27,020 bases of DNA from Lachnospiraceae bacterium UBA938 (GTDB lineage Bacteria > Bacillota > Clostridia > Lachnospirales > Lachnospiraceae): the NCBI GenBank assembly GCA_002293475.1, contig DBDG01000001.1:2507-29526 (forward strand), given 5' to 3'. The notes beneath the pieces were generated by a model. That model did no database searches and was not told where the DNA came from. It saw nothing but the letters and a program-made list of their open reading frames with translations. Positions 15,237-22,876 of the stretch are shown here, one piece after another. Each line of letters opens with the position of its first letter. Within the stretch, counting starts at the first letter, position 1. The translations under genes and the position numbers were made by a program.

Positions 15237-15346
15237 TTATTGTACCTACGTATAGTTTACGTGAAAACTGCCATTTATTTTCAGAGAAGTCACATATTGA
15301 ATATGATATCCTGTTGATAAGGAGACTTTTAAGGAGGAGAATTCTG

Positions 15347-16489
15347 ATGGCTGATAAGAATAAACGCCATATTGAAGATATGCATACAGATCCCTTCGCC
15401 GAATACTTTATATCGGGGAAAACGAACAGAGCAGATAAGGCGTATGCATGGCAGACGGCTATCGGCTTGCAGGACGTTGATCATCTCCGGCCTTCCCAGT
15501 ATCTCCTGAATACGGCCAAGGATAACATTGAAGGCGACATCAGCATTGAGGAAGCCAGAAAACGGATTGAAAACTACTATGAAGAGAATAAGCACCATCA
15601 GCCGGAGCGGACGGAGGAGGCTGACAAGGTTTCCGTTAGGGTTGCGGAGATCATTGCGGAGAATTCCTTTGTGTTCTCCCCTGCTCAGTATATCGCTATT
15701 CATAGGCGGCTGTTTCAAGGGATTTATTCACATGCCGGAAGGATAAGGGATTACAACATCTCCAAGAAGGAATGGGTGCTTGGCGGTGCGTCAGTTATGT
15801 ACGGAGGTGCAGCGGAGCTCCGGGAGACACTGGATTATGACTTCCAGACAGAGCGGGAGTTCAGTTATGCTGACCTTTCGATGAGCGAGATTATAAAACA
15901 CCTTGCCCGTTTCCTGTCGAGGCTGTGGCAGATCCATATCTTCGGAGAGGGCAACACCCGTACAACTGCCGTGTTCTTTATTAAATATATCCGTTCGGTG
16001 GGCTTTCGTGCAACAAATGATGTCTTTGCAAAGAATGCATGGTATTTTCGCAATGCACTCGTCAGGGCGAATTACTCCGATCTTGGCGCCGGGATACATG
16101 AGGACTTGTCCTATCTTGAAAACTTCCTCCGAAACCTGCTCATGGGTGAGAAGCACGAGCTTAAGAACAGGTATCTCCATATCGCATGGAATGAATCAGC
16201 CTGTTCGGATGAAAAACAGCCCATTGAACAGCCCATTGAACAGCCCATTGGTGAAAACAGCCTTTTGAGTATTTTTGAAACAAAGACAGTGTCATCGCGG
16301 ATGAAGGCTAACATAATCAGACTGCATGATGAATTCAGAAATGAAAAGATATTTGGTCGCGGGGATGTTATGAAAGTATTGGGAATCACCGAGCGGCCGG
16401 CATCAGTCTTTATGGCCAAGATGTATGAACTTGAGCTTACGGAACGTATAACAGGTGCCGGAAAAGGGAAATACCGTTTTACCATTTGA
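15347..16489 (+). CDS. Fic domain protein with C-terminal winged-helix-like region
   Basis: 380 residues from the ATG at 15347, which has AAGGAGGAG upstream. Fic enzymes usually transfer AMP from ATP to protein hydroxyls. The Fic core spans about 90-270; the active-site loop HIFGEGNTR (197-205) matches HxFx(D/E)GNxR with catalytic His197. Upstream, YIAIHRRLFQGIYSHAGRIRDYN is the usual pre-motif helix and beta-hairpin. The N-terminal stretch DNIEGDISIEEARKRIENYY (about 59-78) resembles a VbhA-like inhibitory helix, without an exact S/TxxxE(G/N) motif. A QPIE repeat (about 290-301) links to a C-terminal winged-helix-like part ending GKGKYRFTI. An antitoxin gene is not seen; inhibition may be internal. 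Confidence 0.88.
   Translation: MADKNKRHIEDMHTDPFAEYFISGKTNRADKAYAWQTAIGLQDVDHLRPSQYLLNTAKDNIEGDISIEEARKRIENYYEENKHHQPERTEEADKVSVRVAEIIAENSFVFSPAQYIAIHRRLFQGIYSHAGRIRDYNISKKEWVLGGASVMYGGAAELRETLDYDFQTEREFSYADLSMSEIIKHLARFLSRLWQIHIFGEGNTRTTAVFFIKYIRSVGFRATNDVFAKNAWYFRNALVRANYSDLGAGIHEDLSYLENFLRNLLMGEKHELKNRYLHIAWNESACSDEKQPIEQPIEQPIGENSLLSIFETKTVSSRMKANIIRLHDEFRNEKIFGRGDVMKVLGITERPASVFMAKMYELELTERITGAGKGKYRFTI
16217..16250 (+). repeat. 12-bp tandem repeat in the Fic gene
   Basis: CAGCCCATTGAA is present twice and then a third time as CAGCCCATTG, encoding QPIE-QPIE-QPI between the Fic core and the C-terminal region. Copy changes would alter linker length without shifting frame. Confidence 0.9.
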
Positions 16490-16533
16490 AGGTGTCTTTC
16501 TCCCCATACCCCCAAATATCAGAAGCCCAGCCT

Positions 16534-16568
16534 ACAGCACACGACATATTATGCCGGTGCTGTTTTTT
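16534..16568 (+). terminator. Intrinsic terminator after the Fic gene
   Basis: ACAGCAC (16534-16540) pairs with GTGCTGT (16557-16563), with further inner pairs (CG/CG, CATA/TATG), followed by six T residues. The rest of the 16569-16750 spacer has only tiny frames, one of them (ATG 16669, GGAG upstream) of 13 codons. Confidence 0.8.
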
Positions 16569-16759
16569 AGTATTTTATCTCATTGCCGATGAACTGGTGA
16601 TTCAGACAACGCTGACGCACTTTTGGAATAGGATTCAAGATATTGCTAAAGCATGAGATAGGAGAATAATGCAGATTTCAAGCAAGAGTATTCAAAAAGC
16701 TTTAATTTAGTAGAGAAAGTATTTTGCTGATTTTTGTGGGTAGAAAGTATGTTAAAGCA

Positions 16760-16788
16760 GTTACAAATTAATGGTTTTATGGTATAAT
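16760..16788 (+). promoter_or_regulatory. Promoter of the surface-protein gene
   Basis: GTTACA (16760-16765), 17 bases, TATAAT (16783-16788). A 130-base AT-rich leader follows, containing the perfect dyad GTTATTAT-GTTG-ATAATAAC (16812-16831), which may be an operator or a leader hairpin. Confidence 0.6.
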
Positions 16789-16923
16789 ATGGTATCTATA
16801 ATATTATTTACGTTATTATGTTGATAATAACTATTAATATTATAAAAATACTATTGATTTTCCTTTTATTGAAGAAATTACCTAATAAGATAATAAATAA
16901 GAGTTCATAAGGAGAGTGCGAAA

Positions 16924-19908
16924 ATGCACAGAAAAATACGAAAAGCATTGGCGGTTTTGCTGGCGGTGACGATGGCGCTTATACCCACGGCGGTTTTTGC
17001 GGCAGAGGACGATGACGCTGTAACAGCCGGGTCGCCGAGCGCTGAGATTACGGCCTTGGATGAACCGGAGGTCGTGGACGAGAAAGAAGCTACAGATAGA
17101 AGAATCGAGGGCGAGGAGGCTGAGACATCTGACGATGAGCCGGAATCGACCGCGCCAGCGAACCTCGTCCCTGTGGTTCATCCCGCTTTTAGGAAAACGT
17201 TGCTTGCGATTTCATCGTTGGGAAACAACACAGGACTGTCTTGGGAATTTGACAGCAACGACGGTACGCTCACGATCGCTTATGATGAAAATAGCAATGG
17301 CTCAGGCATTATGCCGGATTATACAGAAACCAGTCGTCCGTGGTATTCACATATTAACGATATCAGCTCCTTGGTAATCGAGGAGGGCGTGAAACACATA
17401 GGCGAATTTGCGTTTTACGATCTCCCAAACTTAAGCGGTGCATTGATAATCCCAGAAGGGGTGACAAGTATCGGTAGCTACGCGTTTGGAAGTTGCTACG
17501 GGTTGACCGGTGTGCTGACGATTCCGGACTCCGTGACAAGCATCGATATAGGCGCGTTTGAAAATTGCTCCGGTTTTAACGGCAATCTTACGATATCGAG
17601 CGGTTTGATCGCAATCCCTGACTCCGCGTTTAGAGGATGCTCCGGCCTAATCAGTGTGACGATCCCGGACGGTATAACAAGCATCGGCACATATGCGTTT
17701 AGCGGCTGCGCAAATACAGAAGTAATAACTTTTGAAACACTTAGTCCCGATACAATTACCACGCTTGGCTCGACCTCATTTGGTAGCTTAAAATCAGTCG
17801 GTAAGGTTTACTATCCTGAAGGTGCAGTTATCGCGGAATATGAGACTTTTTTAACTAAATTGAAGTCATCAGCGGGCATGCCTTCCGGTTGGATACTCGC
17901 CGTTACAGCCACTACCTACACCATATCATACAGCGCAGGCGGCGGCAGTGGCACAATGGAAGACAGTGTAGCGACAGATGGCATGGCTTTTACCCTGCCA
18001 GCCTGCACTTTCATCGCGCCAGCTGGCAAGGAGTTCAAGGCGTGGGAGATAGACGGGACAGAATACGCCGTGGGCGATACCTGCAACTTCACCGCTGACA
18101 CCACCGTTACGGCGGTTTGGATGCCGGCAACCTACACCGTGAGCTACGTCGGCGGCAGCGGCAGCGGCTCGATGACTCCCGGTAAGGCAACAGCCGGCGT
18201 GGCTTTTACCCTGCCAGCCTGCACCTTCACCGCGCCCACTGGCAAGGAGTTCAAGGCATGGGAGATTGGCGGCAGCGAATACGCTGCCGGCGCAAGTTAT
18301 ACCTTCACCGCTGACACCGCCGTTACGGCGGTTTGGGTGTCGGCAACCTACACTGTGAGCTACGTCGCCGGCGGCGGCAGCGGCTCGATGGCTCCCGGTA
18401 AAGCAACAGCCGGCGTGGCTTTTACCCTGCCAGCCTGCACCTTCACCGCGCCCGCTGGCAAGGAGTTCAAGGCATGGAAGATTGGCAGCAACGAATACGC
18501 CGCTGGCGCAAGCTATACCTTCACCGCAAACACCACCGTTACGGCGGTGTGGAAAAATAAGACAACAGTAACCTACACGGTGAGCTATGCCGGCGGCAGC
18601 GGCAGCGGCTCGATGGCTCCCGGTAAGGCAACAGCCGGCGTGGCTTTTACCCTGCCAGCCTGCACCTTCACTGCACCCGCCGGCATGGAGTTCAAGGCGT
18701 GGAAGATTGGCAGCAACGAATATGCCGTTGGCGCAAAATATACCTTCACCGCAAACACCACCGTTACGGCGGTGTGGAAAAATAAGACAGCGGCAACCTA
18801 CATCGTGACTTATGCCGCCGGCGGCGGCAGCGGCTCGATGGCCAACGGTAAGGCAACAGCTGGCGTGGCTTTTACCCTGCCAGCCTGCACCTTCACTGCA
18901 CCCACCGGCATGGAGTTTAAGGCGTGGAAGATTGGTAGCAACGAATATGCCGTTGGCGCAAAATATACCTTCACCGCAAACACCACCGTTACGGCAGTGT
19001 GGAAGGATAAGGCGACGGCGGCACCTCCAGAGAATCGCGGCAGCGTGGGCGGCAGCATCTACAAGGAGGACGGCGGCACGCTTGCGGGTGTCAACGTAAA
19101 GGTTATGCATGGCGGTTCACACGGTACTGTGATTGACTTAACCACCACCAATGGAAGCGGTGAATACCGCTTTGCCAGTTTGCCTTATGGCATATACAGC
19201 CTTGTCGCGGAATATGACGGCGTAACAGTCACCAAGCGTATTACGGTCGATAGGGACAGCATAACGCAGAATATCACCATGTTCAGCGGTAAGCACCATA
19301 CGGTAGTGGAGGTGGTGGCGGGCACGCCATCCACGGCGGCGGATAATCTGGATGACATGTTTACATCGGGCGACCATGCCATTATGGACAACAATGGCTC
19401 AGTGGCATTAACGCTCAAGGTTCAGGAGCAATCCCAGTCGGCGGTGTCGGCCGACGCTACTCTGATAGAGGGTGCGGCCAGTGATATGTCTATCGGGATG
19501 TACCTTGATTTGGCACTACTGAAAACTATCACGGACACGGCCGCTCAAGACGTCGCTAACCAGCCGATCACGCAAACGGAAACGATGCTGACTATTGTGA
19601 TTGAATTGCCGGAAGCCCTATGGGGAAAAACAGCTTACTCTATTATCCGTGTACATAATGGCAACGCGGAGAAACTTGCAGCTGACTATAACGATACGTT
19701 CCATACGCTGACATTCCAAACCGACAGATTTTCCACCTATGCCGTTGCGTATACGGAAAGCGGCGGTACGCCAACGTCGGCAACCACCAACCCGCAAACG
19801 GGTGACAATAGCAACATGGCGGGCTGGCTGATGATTCTGGTGGCCTCGGCGGCGGGTCTGACGGCTCTTGCGGCATGTCGCTGGCGGCAACAAGCAGGGA
19901 AACAATAA
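16924..19908 (+). CDS. Wall-anchored surface protein: BspA repeats, five InlB-like repeats, NPQTG signal
   Basis: 994 residues. A signal peptide (MHRKIRKALAVLLAVTMALI, cleavage near AVFAA) is followed by an acidic Ser/Glu-rich stretch (about 28-80). BspA-type leucine-rich repeats run from about 140 to 325 (IPEGVTSIGSYAFGSC, IPDSVTSIDIGAFENC, IPDGITSIGTYAFSGC). Five InlB/Flg_new-like repeats of about 69 residues follow (331-399, 403-471, 475-543, 551-618, 625-693), sharing FTLPACTFTAP and FKAWxIGxxEYA. A carboxypeptidase-regulatory-like beta-sandwich (about 705-785) and a further domain precede NPQTG (956-960), a hydrophobic segment and a basic tail, i.e. a sortase signal. GGAG precedes ATG. 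It probably mediates adhesion. The convergent class B sortase is the likely anchoring enzyme. Confidence 0.92.
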   Translation: MHRKIRKALAVLLAVTMALIPTAVFAAEDDDAVTAGSPSAEITALDEPEVVDEKEATDRRIEGEEAETSDDEPESTAPANLVPVVHPAFRKTLLAISSLGNNTGLSWEFDSNDGTLTIAYDENSNGSGIMPDYTETSRPWYSHINDISSLVIEEGVKHIGEFAFYDLPNLSGALIIPEGVTSIGSYAFGSCYGLTGVLTIPDSVTSIDIGAFENCSGFNGNLTISSGLIAIPDSAFRGCSGLISVTIPDGITSIGTYAFSGCANTEVITFETLSPDTITTLGSTSFGSLKSVGKVYYPEGAVIAEYETFLTKLKSSAGMPSGWILAVTATTYTISYSAGGGSGTMEDSVATDGMAFTLPACTFIAPAGKEFKAWEIDGTEYAVGDTCNFTADTTVTAVWMPATYTVSYVGGSGSGSMTPGKATAGVAFTLPACTFTAPTGKEFKAWEIGGSEYAAGASYTFTADTAVTAVWVSATYTVSYVAGGGSGSMAPGKATAGVAFTLPACTFTAPAGKEFKAWKIGSNEYAAGASYTFTANTTVTAVWKNKTTVTYTVSYAGGSGSGSMAPGKATAGVAFTLPACTFTAPAGMEFKAWKIGSNEYAVGAKYTFTANTTVTAVWKNKTAATYIVTYAAGGGSGSMANGKATAGVAFTLPACTFTAPTGMEFKAWKIGSNEYAVGAKYTFTANTTVTAVWKDKATAAPPENRGSVGGSIYKEDGGTLAGVNVKVMHGGSHGTVIDLTTTNGSGEYRFASLPYGIYSLVAEYDGVTVTKRITVDRDSITQNITMFSGKHHTVVEVVAGTPSTAADNLDDMFTSGDHAIMDNNGSVALTLKVQEQSQSAVSADATLIEGAASDMSIGMYLDLALLKTITDTAAQDVANQPITQTETMLTIVIELPEALWGKTAYSIIRVHNGNAEKLAADYNDTFHTLTFQTDRFSTYAVAYTESGGTPTSATTNPQTGDNSNMAGWLMILVASAAGLTALAACRWRQQAGKQ
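17914..19002 (+). repeat. Five near-identical ~207-bp repeats within the surface protein
   Basis: Repeat units start at about 17914, 18130, 18346, 18574 and 18796. Copies 2-5 share long DNA blocks such as GGCGTGGCTTTTACCCTGCC, pointing to recent duplication or gene conversion. Copy 1 is the most diverged. The segment is richer in G+C than the flanking spacers. Confidence 0.9.
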
Positions 19909-19918
19909 AACCACACAT

Positions 19919-19952
19919 GTAAACGGGCAGGCTCTCCCGCCTGCCCGTTTAC
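19919..19952. terminator. Bidirectional terminator between surface protein and sortase
   Basis: Perfect 14-bp stem GTAAACGGGCAGGC (19919-19932) and GCCTGCCCGTTTAC (19939-19952) with the 6-base loop TCTCCC. It overlaps the sortase stop codon. The U-runs are short, but the stem is very stable and sits between convergent genes. Confidence 0.8.
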
Positions 19953-20740
19953 TGTCCGCTTCTCACCGCCACGACTACAAGCCGCCCGTCATCCTGTGAA
20001 TACTCGCAAGTGGAAAGCGTAATCAGCTTATCGCCGTAGCTGGCCATAGCGCCGGTGTCGTATAAGGAAAGTTCCCGGCACTGCCGCACATAGGTGTCAA
20101 ACGCGGCCTCATCGGCAGCGTCTACAAACTCATGGTAGGCAAACTCGGTTGGTGTAGTCTTGAACACCGCCAGCACCACATACTCCCCAAAGCCCGCGTA
20201 GGTGTCAAAGCGGATAATCGGATGCTCCCGACAAAACTCTTGGTCGGTGTAGCCGTCCAGCGAACCAAACAGCTTACCGCTTTTCATGTGGTGACCGTAA
20301 ATGGTGATGTTGTCACTGGCAGGGTCAATCGAACAGGCTTCGGCGGCATAAGGCACACCGTAGTCACTGTACTCCCCATTAAAACCGCGCTGCAAGTAAT
20401 AGTTTGGCTCGCTCGCTGTTTGCATCACAGGGTAGTCAAGCGGCGTACCCTCAATAGAAATCCAGCCTACCATGTCGGCGTTTTGCTCAAAGAGTGTACC
20501 GTACTGGTCTTGCACTGTCCAGTCATCGGATATTCCGGACGGCACTTCACCGGGCTTCCCCGGCATAGGCGATGCCAGCGCCGGCGGCATTTTAATCAAA
20601 TCCGCCAAACTGCTGTAATTATCCTCGGCCTCTTTTTCAGCGGCAAGATGGTGCCAAAGCTGAAAGCACGAAAACAGCATGAGGGCGGCCATAAAGGCCA
20701 TCGCCACAGTCATCAACCGATTCTTGCTTCTCTCGCTCAT
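19949..20740 (-). CDS. srtB: Class B sortase
   Basis: A 263-residue membrane-anchored transpeptidase. A single N-terminal hydrophobic segment (about 9-28) follows a basic start, as in signal-anchor sortases. The catalytic set is present: His150 in ITIYGHHMKSGKLF, Cys245 in TLSTCEYS and Arg253 in DDGRLVVVA. NADMVGWISIEGTPLDYPVMQ and YYLQRGFNGEYSDYGVPY are typical of class B. Sortases cut substrates after Thr in the sorting signal and attach them to peptidoglycan. The adjoining gene encodes a protein with NPQTG, close to NPQTN used by class B enzymes, so it is the probable substrate. GAGGG lies about nine bases before ATG, and a promoter is visible further up. Confidence 0.93.
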   Translation of the reverse strand: MSERSKNRLMTVAMAFMAALMLFSCFQLWHHLAAEKEAEDNYSSLADLIKMPPALASPMPGKPGEVPSGISDDWTVQDQYGTLFEQNADMVGWISIEGTPLDYPVMQTASEPNYYLQRGFNGEYSDYGVPYAAEACSIDPASDNITIYGHHMKSGKLFGSLDGYTDQEFCREHPIIRFDTYAGFGEYVVLAVFKTTPTEFAYHEFVDAADEAAFDTYVRQCRELSLYDTGAMASYGDKLITLSTCEYSQDDGRLVVVAVRSGQ

Positions 20741-20864
20741 ATGCCATATCCCTCATCTTCTCTCAGTTCGTGGTCATCAGTTTGTGTTGCTTTTCGTGGC
20801 GCGCAACTATGTCTTGGAATGACATTGGCGCTACGCTGGCTTGCTAACGGTAAATTTTGTTAAT

Positions 20865-20893
20865 ATTATAACATGGGTTTTTCAGATAGTAAA
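20865..20893 (-). promoter_or_regulatory. Sortase gene promoter
   Basis: On the minus strand TTTACT (20888-20893), 17 bases, TATAAT (20865-20870), about 125 bases before the sortase start. Confidence 0.5.
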
Positions 20894-20899
20894 ACCATT

Positions 20900-21167
20900 T
20901 TCCGATTCGTTACCCACCACTCCGCCAGCCAGCTGATGGCAAAGATCACGGTAGTCGCAATTTAACAGATATGTGTACCAGTACTTTAAGAAATGCCGTA
21001 TTTCCGCCATAGTTACTGGCGATTTATTTTATAGGCTATCCCTCAGTCCGCCATTCATCGGCTTCTCGGACAGCGAAATTAATTCAAAAATTATTTTTAG
21101 AGCTGGCTTTAAAAGGTGCTATACCGTTTGCGGGATTTTCATTTTTTTGTTGCGGGCCCATCCCGGG
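20900..21167. other. Spacer with no recognisable gene
   Basis: Frames exist on both strands (for example plus 20973-21236, and a 42-residue frame on minus 20882-21010), but neither has a good ribosome site or recognisable family. I see no confident feature between the sortase promoter and the integrase remnant. Confidence 0.4.
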
Positions 21168-21320
21168 TCAAAAAGGCCGATTTCTAATGGAACTTCTAAC
21201 GGATTTGAGAATCATTCTGACCACTTTGGTCATTAGCAGGCTCTTAATGTCCATCCCGGCATCCGCCATGTTGGTGCAGAAGGTGTGACGGAATACGTGT
21301 GGGGTTACAAAAAAAATCAT
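21168..21320 (-). pseudogene. Tyrosine recombinase (Tn916-type integrase) C-terminal remnant
   Basis: A 50-codon frame on the minus strand contains VTPHVFRHTFCTNMADAGMD followed by IKSL. This matches the catalytic Arg/His box of Tn916/ICE-type integrases (TPHVxRHTFCTNMAxAGMxxKxLQ). The next conserved segment, QYLMGHSD with the second histidine and then the active Tyr, is missing: after KSL the sequence changes to unrelated residues and stops. The N-terminal part is also absent. It is therefore a dead fragment, marking a past integrative element or phage. Confidence 0.75.
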
Positions 21321-21457
21321 AAAACTGCCAAATCATCCCGATAAAATAGTAATTCGCAATATCTTAAGAAGGATTTATAGCATGATGAATAGCTACATAC
21401 AAATGTAAACAAGATTGTTTTTCATTACTCACGTACTTAAAGCAGTGGTCATTAGAA

Positions 21458-21486
21458 TTGACAATACTCTCATTTATATATATAAT
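21458..21486 (+). promoter_or_regulatory. Perfect-consensus sigma-A promoter
   Basis: TTGACA (21458-21463), exactly 17 bases, TATAAT (21481-21486). It is the only perfect match to both hexamers noticed in the window and drives the VOC protein gene with a leader of about 75 bases. Confidence 0.8.
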
Positions 21487-21568
21487 TTTTTTATAATAAC
21501 AACTTAAGCAATGGATACAATTCAATAAATCAATAATGATAAATATCATATTAGCAGAGGTGTAAAAT

Positions 21569-21997
21569 ATGGATATCGAACTGAAAATCAAAATGTACTC
21601 CACGACATTGGACTGCAATGAACCTTATGAACTGGCGAAATTCTATGCGGAACTGCTCCACTGGGAAATAGTGCCGATTCAGGGGGAAGAATACGCGATT
21701 ATCGCCCCACCGGCTACAAACCAAGGAGCATATCCCGGCATCACATTTCAAAAGAATCCTGATTACAAACCGCCCATATGGCCGGAAGAAGCGGAAGCAC
21801 AACAACAGATGGCCCATCTCGACTTTGTCGTCAATGATCTGGATAAAGCGGTTCAACATGCAATCCGCTGCGGAGCAACCGTCGCCGGTAAGCAATTTTC
21901 TGACGGTTGGACCGTTATGTTTGACCCTGCCGGACATCCTTTCTGTTTATGCAATATGGCGCACATTTTTGAAAGCCCTGATTTTGCCTTGCGATAG
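21569..21997 (+). CDS. VOC/glyoxalase-like domain protein
   Basis: 142 residues forming one vicinal-oxygen-chelate (glyoxalase/bleomycin-resistance-like) unit: STTLDCNEPYELAKFYAELLHW at the start, EYAIIAPP, ITFQKNPDYKPPIWPEE, then MAHLDFVVNDLDKAVQHAIRCGA and WTVMFDPAGHPFCLC. The paired beta-alpha-beta pattern and the H-L-D-F and D-P-A-G-H-P-F elements are typical. Reaction and substrate are not predictable; such proteins include dioxygenases, lyases and resistance proteins. AGAGGTG about seven bases before ATG supports the start. It stands alone behind a very strong promoter; a small dyad, GACCGG-CTTG-CCGGTC, follows at 22009-22024. Confidence 0.85.
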   Translation: MDIELKIKMYSTTLDCNEPYELAKFYAELLHWEIVPIQGEEYAIIAPPATNQGAYPGITFQKNPDYKPPIWPEEAEAQQQMAHLDFVVNDLDKAVQHAIRCGATVAGKQFSDGWTVMFDPAGHPFCLCNMAHIFESPDFALR

Positions 21998-22108
21998 AAA
22001 ACATACATGACCGGCTTGCCGGTCTCCACCGCTTATGAAAGCACGGAACGTATGGCCATCAGTACTATATAAGCGGAGCTTACATAGTAAATTATATGGG
22101 TATATACT

Positions 22109-22453
22109 ATGAGTACAACACAAATCGTTCTATCAATAATTATATTTTTACTGTCGGTAGGAGCCTTTACGATTGCGTACCAACAATTCAAAGAAAAAGG
22201 GGCTTGCATTAATAATGCGTATCTTTATGCTTCTAAAGTCGAGCGCGAAAAAATGAATAAAAGCCCATATTATAGACAATCAGCAACCGTGTTTCTTGGT
22301 GTTGGAATCATTTTTTGCATGAGCGCCCTGAACATCATTATAAGCTTAAAATGGTTGCTTTTTATCAGAATCGGAATAGTGGTTCTTTTAGTACTTTACG
22401 CAATTCTATCAACCGTTCATATTGAAAGAAAACACCGGCAACATTCAAAATAA
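22109..22453 (+). CDS. DUF3784 family membrane protein
   Basis: 114 residues with three hydrophobic segments (about 5-23, 60-82, 85-105) and the soluble loop GACINNAYLYASKVEREKMNKSPYYRQSA, which carries the family's ..NNAY.YASKEER.KM.K.PYYRQS pattern. Function is unknown. The ribosome site is weak (only TGGGTAT upstream), so expression may be low. It is 111 bases after the VOC gene on the same strand and could be co-transcribed. Confidence 0.8.
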   Translation: MSTTQIVLSIIIFLLSVGAFTIAYQQFKEKGACINNAYLYASKVEREKMNKSPYYRQSATVFLGVGIIFCMSALNIIISLKWLLFIRIGIVVLLVLYAILSTVHIERKHRQHSK

Positions 22454-22458
22454 AAACA

Positions 22459-22758
22459 ATGCTAGCCACGGAAAAAGTCTGGTTTCCCGACGGAAGGTGG
22501 TTTAATCTCTTCGAGCGGAGAAAGTCTATTTATATTTAAACGGAACATCCTATAAGGCAGTTGTTAGAATTTTACGAGCTAGATTCCATATTAAAAGACA
22601 GTCCTGATGCTGTTGAAAAAATTGAGAATTGATATAGAAATAGAATTAAATCATATCATGAGGAATTAGACCAATGCTTTGACAGTTATACTGAAATTGC
22701 TAATATGTCACTTATAGAATTTCGATGTAAGATATATAACAAAAATATGTGCAGATAA
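22459..22758 (+). pseudogene. Decayed gene remnant(s), first part GH31-like
   Basis: One frame from ATG 22459 is interrupted by TAA at 22537 and TGA at 22630 and ends at TAA 22756. The first piece, TEKVWFPDGRWFNLFERRKS, resembles the C-terminal strand region of GH31 glycosidases (VWFPEGxWxDxFTG). The later pieces, including HPIRQLLEFYELDSILKDSP and then YRNRIKSYHEELDQCFDSYT, read as real protein across the TGA but I do not recognise them. They may derive from different genes. The following 22759-22860 spacer is AT-rich with nothing definite. Confidence 0.4.
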
Positions 22759-22876
22759 AGCCAAGTTGCATACTTTCAATAATGAAAGATATAAAACATG
22801 AAGAAAAATGTAATAAATAATATGCAAGATACAAGCATAGTAATGTGATAACTGCGCTAATCAGAAGAGGTGATGA

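Noticed and set aside
16589..16710. Short frames after the Fic terminator, including a 13-codon one starting MQISSK with GGAG upstream
   Set aside because: The start recalls Rrf2 regulators (MQISSKF) but diverges at once and stops. Too short to call.
17926..19110. A 394-codon open frame on the minus strand inside the surface-protein gene
   Set aside because: It is antisense to the repeats and mirrors their periodicity (His/Cys/Ala-rich low-complexity repeats), with no ribosome site or family resemblance.
20882..21010. A 42-residue minus-strand frame upstream of the sortase
   Set aside because: Plausible protein-like composition, but no ribosome site or recognisable family, and it overlaps the sortase promoter.
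20973..21236. An 87-codon plus-strand frame over the integrase remnant
   Set aside because: Antisense to the recognisable integrase fragment and with no supporting signal.
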